From assembly GCA_022824805.1 (NCBI GenBank), contig JAJDZE010000200.1, forward strand, positions 1-64,000: a stretch of DNA of 64,000 nucleotides, read 5' to 3'. Positions within the stretch are counted from its first letter, which is position 1; each line of letters opens with the position of its first letter. The notes beneath the pieces were generated by a model, which ran no database searches, was not told the origin of the DNA, and was given only the letters and a program-made list of their open reading frames with translations. This document shows, piece after piece, positions 9,259 through 19,045 of the stretch. A program made the position numbers and the translations under genes. The stretch is from Acidimicrobiia bacterium. Its GTDB lineage: Bacteria; Actinomycetota; Acidimicrobiia; Acidimicrobiales; Poriferisodalaceae.

Positions 9259-9645
9259 ATGAGCATCCCCGTGGAGCCCGGCGACATCGGCAAGCAGATG
9301 GAGCAGTTCGGCAACGCCGCCTACGTGCTGACGGTGCGCGACGACGCCACGCCGCACATCGCCCACCTGGCGATGCGGCTCGACGGCGACGTGCTGCGCT
9401 GCGGCGCCAGCCGTTCCGCTGCGGCCAACGTGGCACAGCGTCCGACGATCTCGGTGCTGTGGCCGCCATACGAGCCGGGCGGCTACTCGATGATCGTGGA
9501 TGCCGTGGCCAGCACGGTCGACGGGGCCGACGGGCTCGAACTGGAACTGCGGCCGACCAACGGCGTCCTGCACCGGCCTGCAACGCCGGCCACCCCGGCG
9601 ACCAGTCCCAACTGCAGCTCCGATTGCGCCCCGCTCAGCGCCTGA
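9259..9645 (+). CDS. Pyridoxamine 5'-phosphate oxidase-like FMN-binding split-barrel protein
   Basis: 128 aa from ATG 9259. The core YVLTVRDDATPHIAHLAMRLDGDVLRC followed by RPTISVLWPP is typical of PPOX-like split-barrel proteins, which bind FMN or F420 and often reduce or sequester small substrates. The last 25 residues (PATPATPATSP and on) are low complexity and are probably a disordered tail. The start choice is supported by the -10 hexamer 7 nt upstream. The exact cofactor and substrate are unknown. Confidence 0.72.
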   Translation: MSIPVEPGDIGKQMEQFGNAAYVLTVRDDATPHIAHLAMRLDGDVLRCGASRSAAANVAQRPTISVLWPPYEPGGYSMIVDAVASTVDGADGLELELRPTNGVLHRPATPATPATSPNCSSDCAPLSA

Positions 9646-9716
9646 GCCAGCGGGCGCTCGCTCTCCAGGTCCGTTGCTACGCCTGATGCTTCAACGACGC
9701 TTCGAGCCGGCTGGGG

Positions 9717-10730
9717 CTAGCTCTTCAGGTCGTCGAAGATGGTCTGCCAGCGCTGGCGGTCGCCCTTGTAGGGGGCGTAGAAGCTGACCCGGTCGACGAC
9801 GTCGTCGAATCGGCGCTTCAGCTCGGTGGCCACCTGCTCGGGCTCGGCCACCACCGCGAACGCATCGAGGATGTCGTCATCGACCAGGTTGGCCATCTCG
9901 ACCCAGCGGCCTTCCTTGGACATGGCGTTCAGCTCGGTCTGCATGTCGCCCCAGCCATGGCAGTCGAGCACCGGTCGGTACGCCGGCGTGGAGCCGTAGA
10001 ACGCCACTTGCTGCTTGGTGGCCTGGCGCGCCTTCTCCATGTCCTCTTCGGTGTTGCCGGTGACGATGAACGACGGCCCCGAGATCGTGATCTCGCTGGG
10101 GTCACGCCCGGCTCTGGCAGCACCCCGCTCGAGCGCCGGGATCGTCTCCTCGCGCAGGTACTTCTCGGTGGTGAAGCCGTGGCAGAGGAAGATGTCGCAG
10201 GTCTCGCCCGCCACAGCCGTCATCAGCGGGCCGACTCCCGCCAGCGCCAGTCGCGGCGTGCCGTAGGGATTCGGCCCAGGATCGAAGAACGGCGTCATCA
10301 GCGTGTGCTCGTAGAAGTCACCTCGGAAGTTCAGCTTCTCGCCGTTGTTCCAGCAGTCCCAGATGGCCTTGATCGCCATGATCATCTCGCGCATGCGGGC
10401 CGCCGGCTTGGACCACTCCATCGAGAAACGCCGAGTGATGTGCGGACGGATCTGGCTGCCCAGCCCCAGGATGAACCGCCCTTGCGACAGCGTCTGGATG
10501 TCATTGGCGCTGTAGGCCAACGTCATCGGGTTGCGGGCGAAGCCCACGGCGATGTTCGTGCCGAGGTCCACCGTCTCGGTCGCATGTGCGATGAGCGGGA
10601 GCATCGTGAACGGATCGTGGCTGGTCTCTGGCACCCACAAGCCGTCGTACCCCAACGCTTCCTGCTCTCGACTCGACTCCATCAGGTTGTCGAATCCGCT
10701 TGTGACTCCGAGGCCGCCGTCTACCTTCAT
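9717..10730 (-). CDS. LLM-class F420-dependent oxidoreductase (TIGR03617-like)
   Basis: 337 aa of the bacterial luciferase-like TIM-barrel superfamily: GYDGLWVPETSHDPF near the N-terminus, VDLGTNIAVGFARNP, then GRFILGLGSQI. Actinobacterial members of this subgroup generally use coenzyme F420 rather than FMN, and the sequence resembles TIGR03617-type proteins. The reaction is a hydride transfer on an unknown substrate. The start ATG at 10730 is supported by a TATCGT hexamer exactly 7 nt upstream. The gene immediately follows the APH-like gene but appears to have its own promoter. Confidence 0.85.
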   Translation of the reverse strand: MKVDGGLGVTSGFDNLMESSREQEALGYDGLWVPETSHDPFTMLPLIAHATETVDLGTNIAVGFARNPMTLAYSANDIQTLSQGRFILGLGSQIRPHITRRFSMEWSKPAARMREMIMAIKAIWDCWNNGEKLNFRGDFYEHTLMTPFFDPGPNPYGTPRLALAGVGPLMTAVAGETCDIFLCHGFTTEKYLREETIPALERGAARAGRDPSEITISGPSFIVTGNTEEDMEKARQATKQQVAFYGSTPAYRPVLDCHGWGDMQTELNAMSKEGRWVEMANLVDDDILDAFAVVAEPEQVATELKRRFDDVVDRVSFYAPYKGDRQRWQTIFDDLKS

Positions 10731-10737
10731 GGCCGGG

Positions 10738-10743
10738 ACGATA
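10738..10743 (-). promoter_or_regulatory. -10 hexamer TATCGT, leaderless-type
   Basis: On the minus strand TATCGT plus a 7-nt spacer leads to the ATG at 10730. It lies in the 17-nt gap after the phosphotransferase stop, so the oxidoreductase gene can be transcribed alone. Confidence 0.5.
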
Positions 10744-10747
10744 GCGG

Positions 10748-11794
10748 CTAGAGGTTTGCCAGCACCGACTCGGCCCGCTCGGCCAGCGACACGATGCTCT
10801 GCGGAAACTCGTGGACCTCAGGGGGAATCTCGGGGATCGCACCGCCCACATAGCGGGCATGCACACCCTCGAGAATGCATGCCAACCGCCAGCTCGCGAA
10901 AGCGAAGTGCCACTCGATGCTGCTGATGTCGCGGCCGGTCAGCTCCGCGTAGGCACGGGCGAGCTGGTTGCGGGTCCAGAAGCCCTCGGCCGTGGTGGCG
11001 TCGTGGCCGAGCGGGTTGAAGCCGTCGTCTGGCTCGACCCAGTAGCCGAGCAGGAATCCCAGCTCCGCGACCGGGTCGCCGAGCGTGGAGATCTCCCAAT
11101 CCAGCACGGCCGCTAGGTCTCCGCCGGTGGTGGAGAGGCAGTTGTCGAGGCGGTAGTCGCCGTGCACCAGCGTGGCCTCGGTCTGCGGCGGGATCGAGGC
11201 CACCAGCACATCGTGGACGCGTTCGATGATCGGCAGATCCCGTGACGTCATAGCCTTGAACTGGCGCCGCCAGACATGGAGCTGGCGAGCCACGTAGTCG
11301 TCCGGCCGGCCGAGCGTGGCGAGTCCCGTGGCTTCCAAGTCGGTGCTGTGGATGGCGGCGAGCACCTCGACCATCCGCCGGCTCAGCTCCCCACGGGCCT
11401 CGGGGGTCAGCGCCTCGACATCGTCGAGCAAGCGCAGCACGGTGCCGTCGACGAAGTCGGTCACGTAGAAGTCGGCGCCGTTCACCTCGTCGTCGGTGCA
11501 CAGGCCTACCACTGGCGGCGTAGGGACCTCGGTGGGCTCCAACGATGACAGCAAGCGGTGCTCGCGCACCATGTCGTGCGCCCCGGCCAGCAGGTGCGCC
11601 AGCGGCGGGCGGCGCAGCACCCACCGGCGCCCCGCTGCGTCGCTGACGCGGTAGGTGAGGTTGGAATGCCCGCCGGCGATGATCTCGAACAGCAGCGGCG
11701 GGCTGAGCTCGACTCGTTCGGCCATCCACGCCGTGACCGGCCCGATGTCAATGCCGGCGACGGCCTCGATGGCAGTGTTGGCAGAGTTCGTCAC
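10748..11794 (-). CDS. APH/ACAD10-like phosphotransferase
   Basis: 348 aa from a GTG at 11794, which has a GGAGG sequence 8 nt upstream. The protein-kinase-like fold is shown by FEIIAGGHSNLTYRV (nucleotide loop), the catalytic LVHGDYRLDNC and the metal-binding AVLDWE. Proteins of this type often sit beside acyl-CoA dehydrogenases in actinobacteria and relate to the kinase domain of human ACAD10, thought to phosphorylate hydroxyacyl substrates. That role would fit the catabolic genes upstream but is inference. The longer upstream frame lacks a ribosome site. Confidence 0.85.
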   Translation of the reverse strand: MTNSANTAIEAVAGIDIGPVTAWMAERVELSPPLLFEIIAGGHSNLTYRVSDAAGRRWVLRRPPLAHLLAGAHDMVREHRLLSSLEPTEVPTPPVVGLCTDDEVNGADFYVTDFVDGTVLRLLDDVEALTPEARGELSRRMVEVLAAIHSTDLEATGLATLGRPDDYVARQLHVWRRQFKAMTSRDLPIIERVHDVLVASIPPQTEATLVHGDYRLDNCLSTTGGDLAAVLDWEISTLGDPVAELGFLLGYWVEPDDGFNPLGHDATTAEGFWTRNQLARAYAELTGRDISSIEWHFAFASWRLACILEGVHARYVGGAIPEIPPEVHEFPQSIVSLAERAESVLANL

Positions 11795-11923
11795 CGTCGG
11801 TCCCTCCTGCGGTCGGCGCCAGCCAGCACCATCATGACCGCGCAGGCGGCGGGGTGTCTCACCGACAGCTGCATCCGGCAACGCTGCGCACGACGCCAAC
11901 GGCCCGGTACCGGCCCACACCAA

Positions 11924-11929
11924 TACGCT
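11924..11929 (+). promoter_or_regulatory. -10 hexamer TACGCT, leaderless-type
   Basis: TACGCT, then a 6-nt spacer, then the GTG at 11936. It lies in the 141-bp divergent gap with the phosphotransferase gene and decides the start of the transporter gene. Confidence 0.45.
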
Positions 11930-11935
11930 TCGCCG

Positions 11936-13093
11936 GTGCTGTTCGTGACGATCTACACCACGCAGTTCCTCGTCACGGCCTCGATGGGTGTCATCTTCGC
12001 CTACTTGGCGGACCTGCAAGATCGCTACGGCCTCTCCCACCTGGAGCTAGGCATGGTCGCCGCCGCCGGTTTCGTCGCCGGCCTATTGGCGCAGTTGCTG
12101 CTCTCGCCGCTGGTCGACCGGGGCCGCCACCGTTTCGTGGCATGGACCTCGGTGACAGCAGCAGTGTTCGGCGCTTTCGGCTTCGTATTCGCAGAGGAGA
12201 CTTGGTCGCTCGTGACGAGCCGGGCCTTGGCCGGCCTCTCCTTCGGACTGTTCGGCCTCGTGGCTCGCAAGGCGCTGATCGGCCGGGACATCAGCGGCAG
12301 CGGCGCCAAGGTGGGCGGCCTGCTGTCGTGCGCAGTGGCGGGGTTCATCAGCGGTCCAGCGATCGGGGCTGCGCTCAGCGGTGTCTCGTTCGAGGCCCCG
12401 TTCCTCCTCACCGGCACGCTGATGCTGTTGCTCGGACCGGTCTCCGCAGTGCTCATCTCGAAGTCGCCGATCGCTGCGGCTGCGGTGGACTACTCCGACC
12501 TCTCGAACCTGCTCCGCCGTCCTCGGGTCCAGGCGGCCATCTGCGTGCACGTCGGCATCTGGGGCTTGATCGGCATCTTCGACGCGACCGTCGACCGCTA
12601 CCTCACCGACGTGGGATTGTCGTCGGCAGAGCTGGCGGTCGGGCTGCTCATCATCGGCATCCCGCTGATGGCGTTGCCGCCATACACCGGCGCCCTGGCA
12701 GAACGCCTCGGCGGAGGTCGCGTCGGCGTCCCTGCTCTGCTGCTCTTCGTTCCGGCAGTGCTGCTGTATGGCTGGATTGGGGGACTGGCGAGCTTCATCG
12801 CCGTCGGCCTCGCCGAAGCGGTCACTGAGTCCTATGGCGTGATGGGTGCTCAAGTGCTCGTGCTCGAGGCCACGGGCGCTGAACAGGCGGCGATGGGGAC
12901 CGGAGTGTTGGAAGCTGTCGGCCTGCTCGTCGCGGCCGGCGCCGCATTCGGCGGCCCGCCGCTGTACGGCCATCTCGGGCCGCGTTGGCTGTTCGGTAGC
13001 TGGGCGGCGATCTGCCTGATCCTCGCGGCGCTCGCGATGCTGAGATTGAAAGCAGTGAAAATTCAACCAAAGGTAATCACACGGTCTCACTAA
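11936..13093 (+). CDS. MFS transporter
   Basis: 385 aa with about twelve hydrophobic segments. The first begins at once after the GTG (VLFVTIYTTQFLVTASMGVIF), and the MFS motif-A region appears as LSPLVDRGRHRFVAW after helix 2. Major facilitator proteins move small molecules using the proton gradient. Upstream in-frame codons would add a charged, non-conserved leader, and a TACGCT hexamer 6 nt before GTG 11936 favours that start. The stop overlaps the -10 hexamer of comEA. Substrate unknown; drug or metabolite efflux is plausible. Confidence 0.85.
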   Translation: MLFVTIYTTQFLVTASMGVIFAYLADLQDRYGLSHLELGMVAAAGFVAGLLAQLLLSPLVDRGRHRFVAWTSVTAAVFGAFGFVFAEETWSLVTSRALAGLSFGLFGLVARKALIGRDISGSGAKVGGLLSCAVAGFISGPAIGAALSGVSFEAPFLLTGTLMLLLGPVSAVLISKSPIAAAAVDYSDLSNLLRRPRVQAAICVHVGIWGLIGIFDATVDRYLTDVGLSSAELAVGLLIIGIPLMALPPYTGALAERLGGGRVGVPALLLFVPAVLLYGWIGGLASFIAVGLAEAVTESYGVMGAQVLVLEATGAEQAAMGTGVLEAVGLLVAAGAAFGGPPLYGHLGPRWLFGSWAAICLILAALAMLRLKAVKIQPKVITRSH

Positions 13094-13096
13094 GAT
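13091..13096 (+). promoter_or_regulatory. -10 hexamer TAAGAT, leaderless-type
   Basis: TAAGAT is followed by 7 nt and the comEA ATG at 13104. Its first bases are the stop codon (TAA) of the MFS gene. No Shine-Dalgarno is present. Confidence 0.5.
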
Positions 13097-13103
13097 CGCG
13101 TGT

Positions 13104-13763
13104 ATGCGGGCGTCGGGCCCAGGGCCGTCAGCACACGGGCGCGCTGCCGACTGGCGTTCCGTAGCGAGGGAGGCAGCGGGATTCGCACGGCGGGTCGGCA
13201 TGGTGCCGGTCCTGGTGCTGCTGGGTGCCGTCGGCGCAGTCGTGGCTGCGGGATTTCTGGCCGGGGTCCGCCATGGCTCGCCCGAGCCCATCGAGCTGCC
13301 GCTCGCATCGGCCGAGGCACCGCTCCCGGTGGCGACCACGCAGCCGTCGTTGCTGAAGGTGCACCTCGCCGGAGCGGTACGGCAGCCGGGGCTCTACGAC
13401 GTTCCGGCTGGCGCCCGGGTCGGCGACCTCGTCGAGGCAGCCGGCGGGCTGGCCGCCGATGCCGACGAAGCAGCAGTCAACCTGGCGGAGCGGCTGCGCG
13501 ATGAGCAGCAGATCTATGTGCCGGTCGAGGGCGAATTGCCTGCTGCGGGGGCGCTGGGATCGGATTCGGCCGGACCGATCGATGTCAACACCGCCTCGGC
13601 ATCACAGCTTGACGAGCTGCCGGGTATCGGCCCGTCCCTGGCGGCGGCGATCATCGCCTTCAGGACCGAGCACGGACCGTTCGCGACCCTGGATGCACTT
13701 GAGCAGGTGCCCGGGATCGGGCCCTCCAAGCTGTCCCGGCTGCGGTCCCATGCAACCGTTTGA
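13104..13763 (+). CDS. comEA: ComEA-like DNA-binding protein
   Basis: 219 aa. One membrane segment (about residues 33-52) anchors the protein. It is followed by a SLBB-type domain (KVHLAGAVRQPGLYDVPAGARVGD) and a C-terminal pair of helix-hairpin-helix motifs (LDELPGIGPSLAAAI and LEQVPGIGPSKLSRL). ComEA binds double-stranded DNA outside the membrane during natural transformation. It overlaps comEC by 14 nt, so the pair is one operon. With the Tad pilus genes 9 kb away it suggests DNA uptake ability. Confidence 0.9.
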   Translation: MRASGPGPSAHGRAADWRSVAREAAGFARRVGMVPVLVLLGAVGAVVAAGFLAGVRHGSPEPIELPLASAEAPLPVATTQPSLLKVHLAGAVRQPGLYDVPAGARVGDLVEAAGGLAADADEAAVNLAERLRDEQQIYVPVEGELPAAGALGSDSAGPIDVNTASASQLDELPGIGPSLAAAIIAFRTEHGPFATLDALEQVPGIGPSKLSRLRSHATV

Positions 13764-15696
13764 ATCGCCCGAGCAGGCCGAGGCGCTCCGGCCGTCGATT
13801 GCATCGATCCATGCGGGCGCACTCGACCCGGCTATCCCGCCACGGGCGGCGCCTCGCCGGTTCGGAGGTCTCAGCGCTGTTGCCGACCGGTGGCTGGTGG
13901 CGGGTGCCATCGCCACCGCGGCCGGCGCCCTGTGGGCACCCCCGGTGTCGCTGTGGCGGGGCTCGTGGTGGTGGGGCATTGCACTGGGCCTCGGGCTCGG
14001 CGCCGCCGGCCTAGCGAGCCGTGCGCGGGTGCTCATCCCGGCTGGCCTGCTGGTGCTCGCAGCGGTCGCCATGGGAACCCAGATCGCCCAGCTCAGCTCC
14101 GTGACGGGAGGCGAGTTCGAAGGCGACGTGCAACTGGTCGGCGACCCTCGATGGCGCTCTGGCGCCCTGGTCGTGCCGTTCAGCGCCGAGATCGACGGTG
14201 CCCAGCACCGGTGGGAGGGCTGGGCACGGGGCCCGGCCGCATGGCGGCTGGAAGACGCAGCCATGGGGGAGCGCTGGCGCCTGAGCGTGAGCGCAGAACC
14301 GGCCGAGCCCGCCGACCGTCCCTTCCTGTGGCCCCGGCATCTCGCGGGGACCGCAGAGATTCGAACGGCGCACCGTCTCGACGGCGGCAGCGCGCCGTTC
14401 CGCATCGCGAACTCGCTGCGCGGGCTCGTGGAGGCATCGGGCGAGTCGCTGTCGCAGCGCGATGCAGCGCTGCTGGCCGGCTTCGTGTACGGCGACGACC
14501 GGGGCCAGCTTCCCGAAGTCGTTCACGATTTCCGGGAGACGTCGCTCACCCACCTGCTTGCGGTGTCGGGTTCGAATGTGGCGTTCGTGCTGCTGCTGTT
14601 CGCACCCTTGCTGGCCGGGCTTCGACCGCGGGCCCGGCTGGTCGCCGTGGCAGCCCTGCTCATCCAGTTCGCCGTGCTCACCAGGGGCGAGCCCTCGGTG
14701 CTGCGGGCGTGCGTACTCGCCACTCTCGCCGTTGGCGCGCATGCAGTCGGCAGACGGGCATCGGCGACGCGGCTGTTGGCGCTGGCGGTCATCGTGCTGC
14801 TGCTCGTCGACCCGTTGCTTGTCCGCTCGGTGGGCTTCCAGCTCTCAGTTGCCGCGACCGCCGCCATCGTGATCGGTGCCCGCCGCATCTCCCGCCTGCT
14901 GTGGGGGCCGCAATGGCTGCGCTTGGCGCTTGCCGCCACCCTGTGCGCCCAGGCGGGAGTGCTGCCGGTTCAGCTCGCCGTCTTCGGCTCGCTGCCGCTC
15001 GTGAGCATTCCGGCCAACGTCCTGGCTGGACCGGTCGCAGGCCCCGCGATGGTCTGGGGCCTCGTCGGCGGCCTCACGGGCGGCCTCGCCGGCGATGCGG
15101 TCGCATCGGTGCTGCACCTGCCGACCAAGCTGATGATGGGGTGGGTGGCGGGGGTGGCGCATCGGGGCGCATCGCTGGGATGGCCGCAGATCGAGGCTGC
15201 TGAATTGACTGCCGCGGCCGCGGTAGCCGGATGCTGTGCTGGGTTCTTTGTGGCCGCACCGCGCCTATTCGGGAACCTGGCCGTGCTGCGCAACCTGGCG
15301 GTGGTCGCGGCTGGCGTCGGGGTCTGGGCAGCGGCCAGCACCCACCGACCTGCGCCTCCGGCAGGGCCGCATCTTGGCGTGCATCACATCGATCCGGTTG
15401 TCGTGGTGGTGGATCGCCCTGATGCCGCACGTGCACTCGGCCAGCTCGCTGCCGCGGGAATCGACCGCATCGACATCCTCGTGGCCCGCTCGGCCAGCCG
15501 CGCCGGCCGCGAGGCGGTTCGTGCCCTGCACGCCCGACACGAGGTAGGCCAAGTGCTCGCGCCGGCGGGTCTCGGCGGCCGGATCGCCTACGAGACAGTG
15601 ACCGAACCCGTCGTCATCGCCGGGCTCACCGTCGAGCCGTCTGCAGAACGCCTGCACGTCTCCGCACCTGAAACGGCCGGCCCACAGGTGCCGTAG
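13750..15696 (+). CDS. comEC: ComEC/Rec2 DNA-uptake channel with degenerate C-terminal domain
   Basis: 648 aa from ATG 13750, inside the end of comEA. The N-terminus has membrane helices and an OB-like DUF4131 region; the central Competence domain (about residues 225-490) carries the family hallmark ETSLTHLLAVSGSNVAF and many membrane segments. ComEC forms the channel for single-stranded DNA entry. Most family members end in a metallo-beta-lactamase nuclease domain with HxHxDH. Here the last 110 residues keep its outline (GIDRIDILVARSASRAG, then RHEVGQVLAPAGL), but the metal motif is replaced by ARSASRAG, so this nuclease should be inactive. Confidence 0.88.
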   Translation: MQPFESPEQAEALRPSIASIHAGALDPAIPPRAAPRRFGGLSAVADRWLVAGAIATAAGALWAPPVSLWRGSWWWGIALGLGLGAAGLASRARVLIPAGLLVLAAVAMGTQIAQLSSVTGGEFEGDVQLVGDPRWRSGALVVPFSAEIDGAQHRWEGWARGPAAWRLEDAAMGERWRLSVSAEPAEPADRPFLWPRHLAGTAEIRTAHRLDGGSAPFRIANSLRGLVEASGESLSQRDAALLAGFVYGDDRGQLPEVVHDFRETSLTHLLAVSGSNVAFVLLLFAPLLAGLRPRARLVAVAALLIQFAVLTRGEPSVLRACVLATLAVGAHAVGRRASATRLLALAVIVLLLVDPLLVRSVGFQLSVAATAAIVIGARRISRLLWGPQWLRLALAATLCAQAGVLPVQLAVFGSLPLVSIPANVLAGPVAGPAMVWGLVGGLTGGLAGDAVASVLHLPTKLMMGWVAGVAHRGASLGWPQIEAAELTAAAAVAGCCAGFFVAAPRLFGNLAVLRNLAVVAAGVGVWAAASTHRPAPPAGPHLGVHHIDPVVVVVDRPDAARALGQLAAAGIDRIDILVARSASRAGREAVRALHARHEVGQVLAPAGLGGRIAYETVTEPVVIAGLTVEPSAERLHVSAPETAGPQVP

Positions 15697-15731
15697 CGGG
15701 CCCACCTTCCCGCGTCTCGTCTCAGCAGAAC

Positions 15732-15737
15732 TAGCGT
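15732..15737 (+). promoter_or_regulatory. -10 hexamer TAGCGT, leaderless-type
   Basis: TAGCGT, 7-nt spacer, then the holA ATG at 15745. This gives holA its own promoter despite following comEC by about 50 nt. Confidence 0.5.
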
Positions 15738-15744
15738 CGACCGA

Positions 15745-16716
15745 ATGGCAGGCGGTGCCGTGAGGCTGGTCAGCGGCGCCGATGAGATTCTCACAGCCGA
15801 GGCGGTGCGAACTGCCGTCACCGAGCTCGTGGGCGATGCCGACCGGGCAGAGGTGCTCGACGAGTTCGCCGGCGATGAATACACGCTGGCAGATGTCGTC
15901 ATCTCGGCATCGACGCCGCCGATGCTGGCAACCCACCGGGTCGTCGTGGCCCGGGGGCTCAGCCGATTCGGCACGGCCGAGCTTGCCCCGTTGATCGCGT
16001 GGCTGGACGATCCCTGCCCCACCACCGATCTGGTGCTCGAGTGGGACTCCGGCCGCGTGCCGCGCCCGCTGGCCGAGGCCGTCGAGGCCGGCGGCGGCCA
16101 CCGGATCGCATCAGACGTGCCCGGCGGGGCGCGCAATCGCCGGACATGGCTCGAGGAGCGCCTCGCGCAGGCACCGGTCCAGCTCGATGGCCGAGCCCGA
16201 GCGAGCGTGGCCGACCACCTCGGCGCCGAGCTCAGCCGCCTCGGAGCGCTGCTCGACACGCTGGCAGCGGTCTTCGGCGAAGGCGCCCGCCTCGATGCCG
16301 ACGACGTGCTGCCCTACCTCGGCGCCGAGGGCGATGTGCCGCCGTGGGATCTGACCGACGCGATCGACCGGGGAAACGTGAATGCGACCCTCGCAGTGCT
16401 GCAGCGGATGTGGGGTGCAGGCCGGCACCCCCTCGCAGTCACGGCCGCCATCGCCAACCACATCACGCGGATGGCCCGCCTGGACGGCGCCGGCGCCGCC
16501 AACGAGAAGGAGGCCGCTGCTGTGCTGGGCTTGCGCGGTTCCACGTTTCCGGCCCGCAAGGCGATGGATGGATGCCGACGGCGGGGCAGCGAAGGCATTG
16601 CCCGAGCTGTCGAGCTGCTCGCAGCGGCCGACATGGACATGCGCGGACGGTCCGGACTCGACGCTCGCTGCGTAGCCGAGATCCTGTGCGCGCGGCTCGC
16701 CGCCGGCGCCCACTGA
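15745..16716 (+). CDS. holA: DNA polymerase III subunit delta
   Basis: 323 aa, usual length for the delta clamp-loader subunit, which opens the beta clamp during replication. The N-terminal part (VRLVSGADEILTAEAVRTAV) and the HolA C-terminal collar region (DLTDAIDRGNVNATLAVLQRMWGAG) match the family, and the position just before rpsT and lepA is a conserved holA neighbourhood. The start is fixed by the hexamer 7 nt upstream. It converges with rpsT, leaving 8 nt between the stops. Confidence 0.88.
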   Translation: MAGGAVRLVSGADEILTAEAVRTAVTELVGDADRAEVLDEFAGDEYTLADVVISASTPPMLATHRVVVARGLSRFGTAELAPLIAWLDDPCPTTDLVLEWDSGRVPRPLAEAVEAGGGHRIASDVPGGARNRRTWLEERLAQAPVQLDGRARASVADHLGAELSRLGALLDTLAAVFGEGARLDADDVLPYLGAEGDVPPWDLTDAIDRGNVNATLAVLQRMWGAGRHPLAVTAAIANHITRMARLDGAGAANEKEAAAVLGLRGSTFPARKAMDGCRRRGSEGIARAVELLAAADMDMRGRSGLDARCVAEILCARLAAGAH

Positions 16717-16724
16717 AGGCGGCG

Positions 16725-16988
16725 CTACGCCCCGTTGCGCGATGCCGAGCGAGTGACGAGGCGCGACTTGCGCCGGCCGGCCTCGTTCCGGTGTATGACA
16801 CCCTTGGCAGCAGCCTTGTCGAGCCGCTTCTGAGCCAGCCGGATGAGCTCGTCGGTGGGCTCGCCGGCCTCGGCGGCTGCGATCACCGCCTTCTCGCGCG
16901 TCCGCAGTTCTGAGCGCACGGCACGGTTGCGCACCCGCCGCGCCTCGTTCTGACGATTGCGCTTGATCTGGCTCTTGATGTTGGCCAC
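16725..16988 (-). CDS. rpsT: 30S ribosomal protein S20
   Basis: 87 aa from a GTG at 16988 (VANIKSQIKRNRQNEARR). The sequence is rich in Arg, Lys and Ala, as expected of the helical S20 that binds 16S rRNA early in small-subunit assembly. A GGAGA sequence about 10 nt upstream is a plausible ribosome site and decides the start; the longer open frame upstream is non-coding. It points away from lepA, with about 160 nt between them. Confidence 0.95.
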   Translation of the reverse strand: MANIKSQIKRNRQNEARRVRNRAVRSELRTREKAVIAAAEAGEPTDELIRLAQKRLDKAAAKGVIHRNEAGRRKSRLVTRSASRNGA

Positions 16989-17061
16989 GAAGGTGTGCTC
17001 TCCGTCTCGAAACCGGCCCCGCAGGGTACCGTGCGGCCTGCGATGCCCCACGTGCCCCCGA

Positions 17062-17145
17062 GGAGGCTGAGCCGAACGGCGAAGCCGTGGCCCGGGCGGC
17101 CCGTGAGCCCAATCGCATAAGCAAGGGGAACAAGAGCGGGAAACA

Positions 17146-17149
<4 letters not shown>
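17062..17149 (+). repeat. Dispersed repeat, copy A, covering the lepA start
   Basis: The first 47 nt match 34736-34782 inside nrdJ at 41 positions, and the last 22 nt (ending in CAATGG) match the end of that copy at 19 positions. Copy A carries 14 extra nt in the middle. The element includes the self-complementary GGCTGAGCC and ends on the lepA ATG, so it supplies the whole translation-initiation context of lepA. Confidence 0.7.
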
Positions 17150-18942
<1,793 letters not shown>

Positions 18943-19045
18943 GTGCGTCCGCTGCGGAGGCGGCGAACTCTGCTGGCCAGAAAGGCATCGGTAGCATCGC
19001 GAGGCAGGCTGCCAGGGTCCGCAAAGGACTGGCTGCGGAGGAGTG

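Noticed and set aside
18943-19045. CIRCE element for HrcA
   Set aside because: I looked for TTAGCACTC-N9-GAGTGCTAA before hrcA and dnaJ and saw no convincing inverted repeat.
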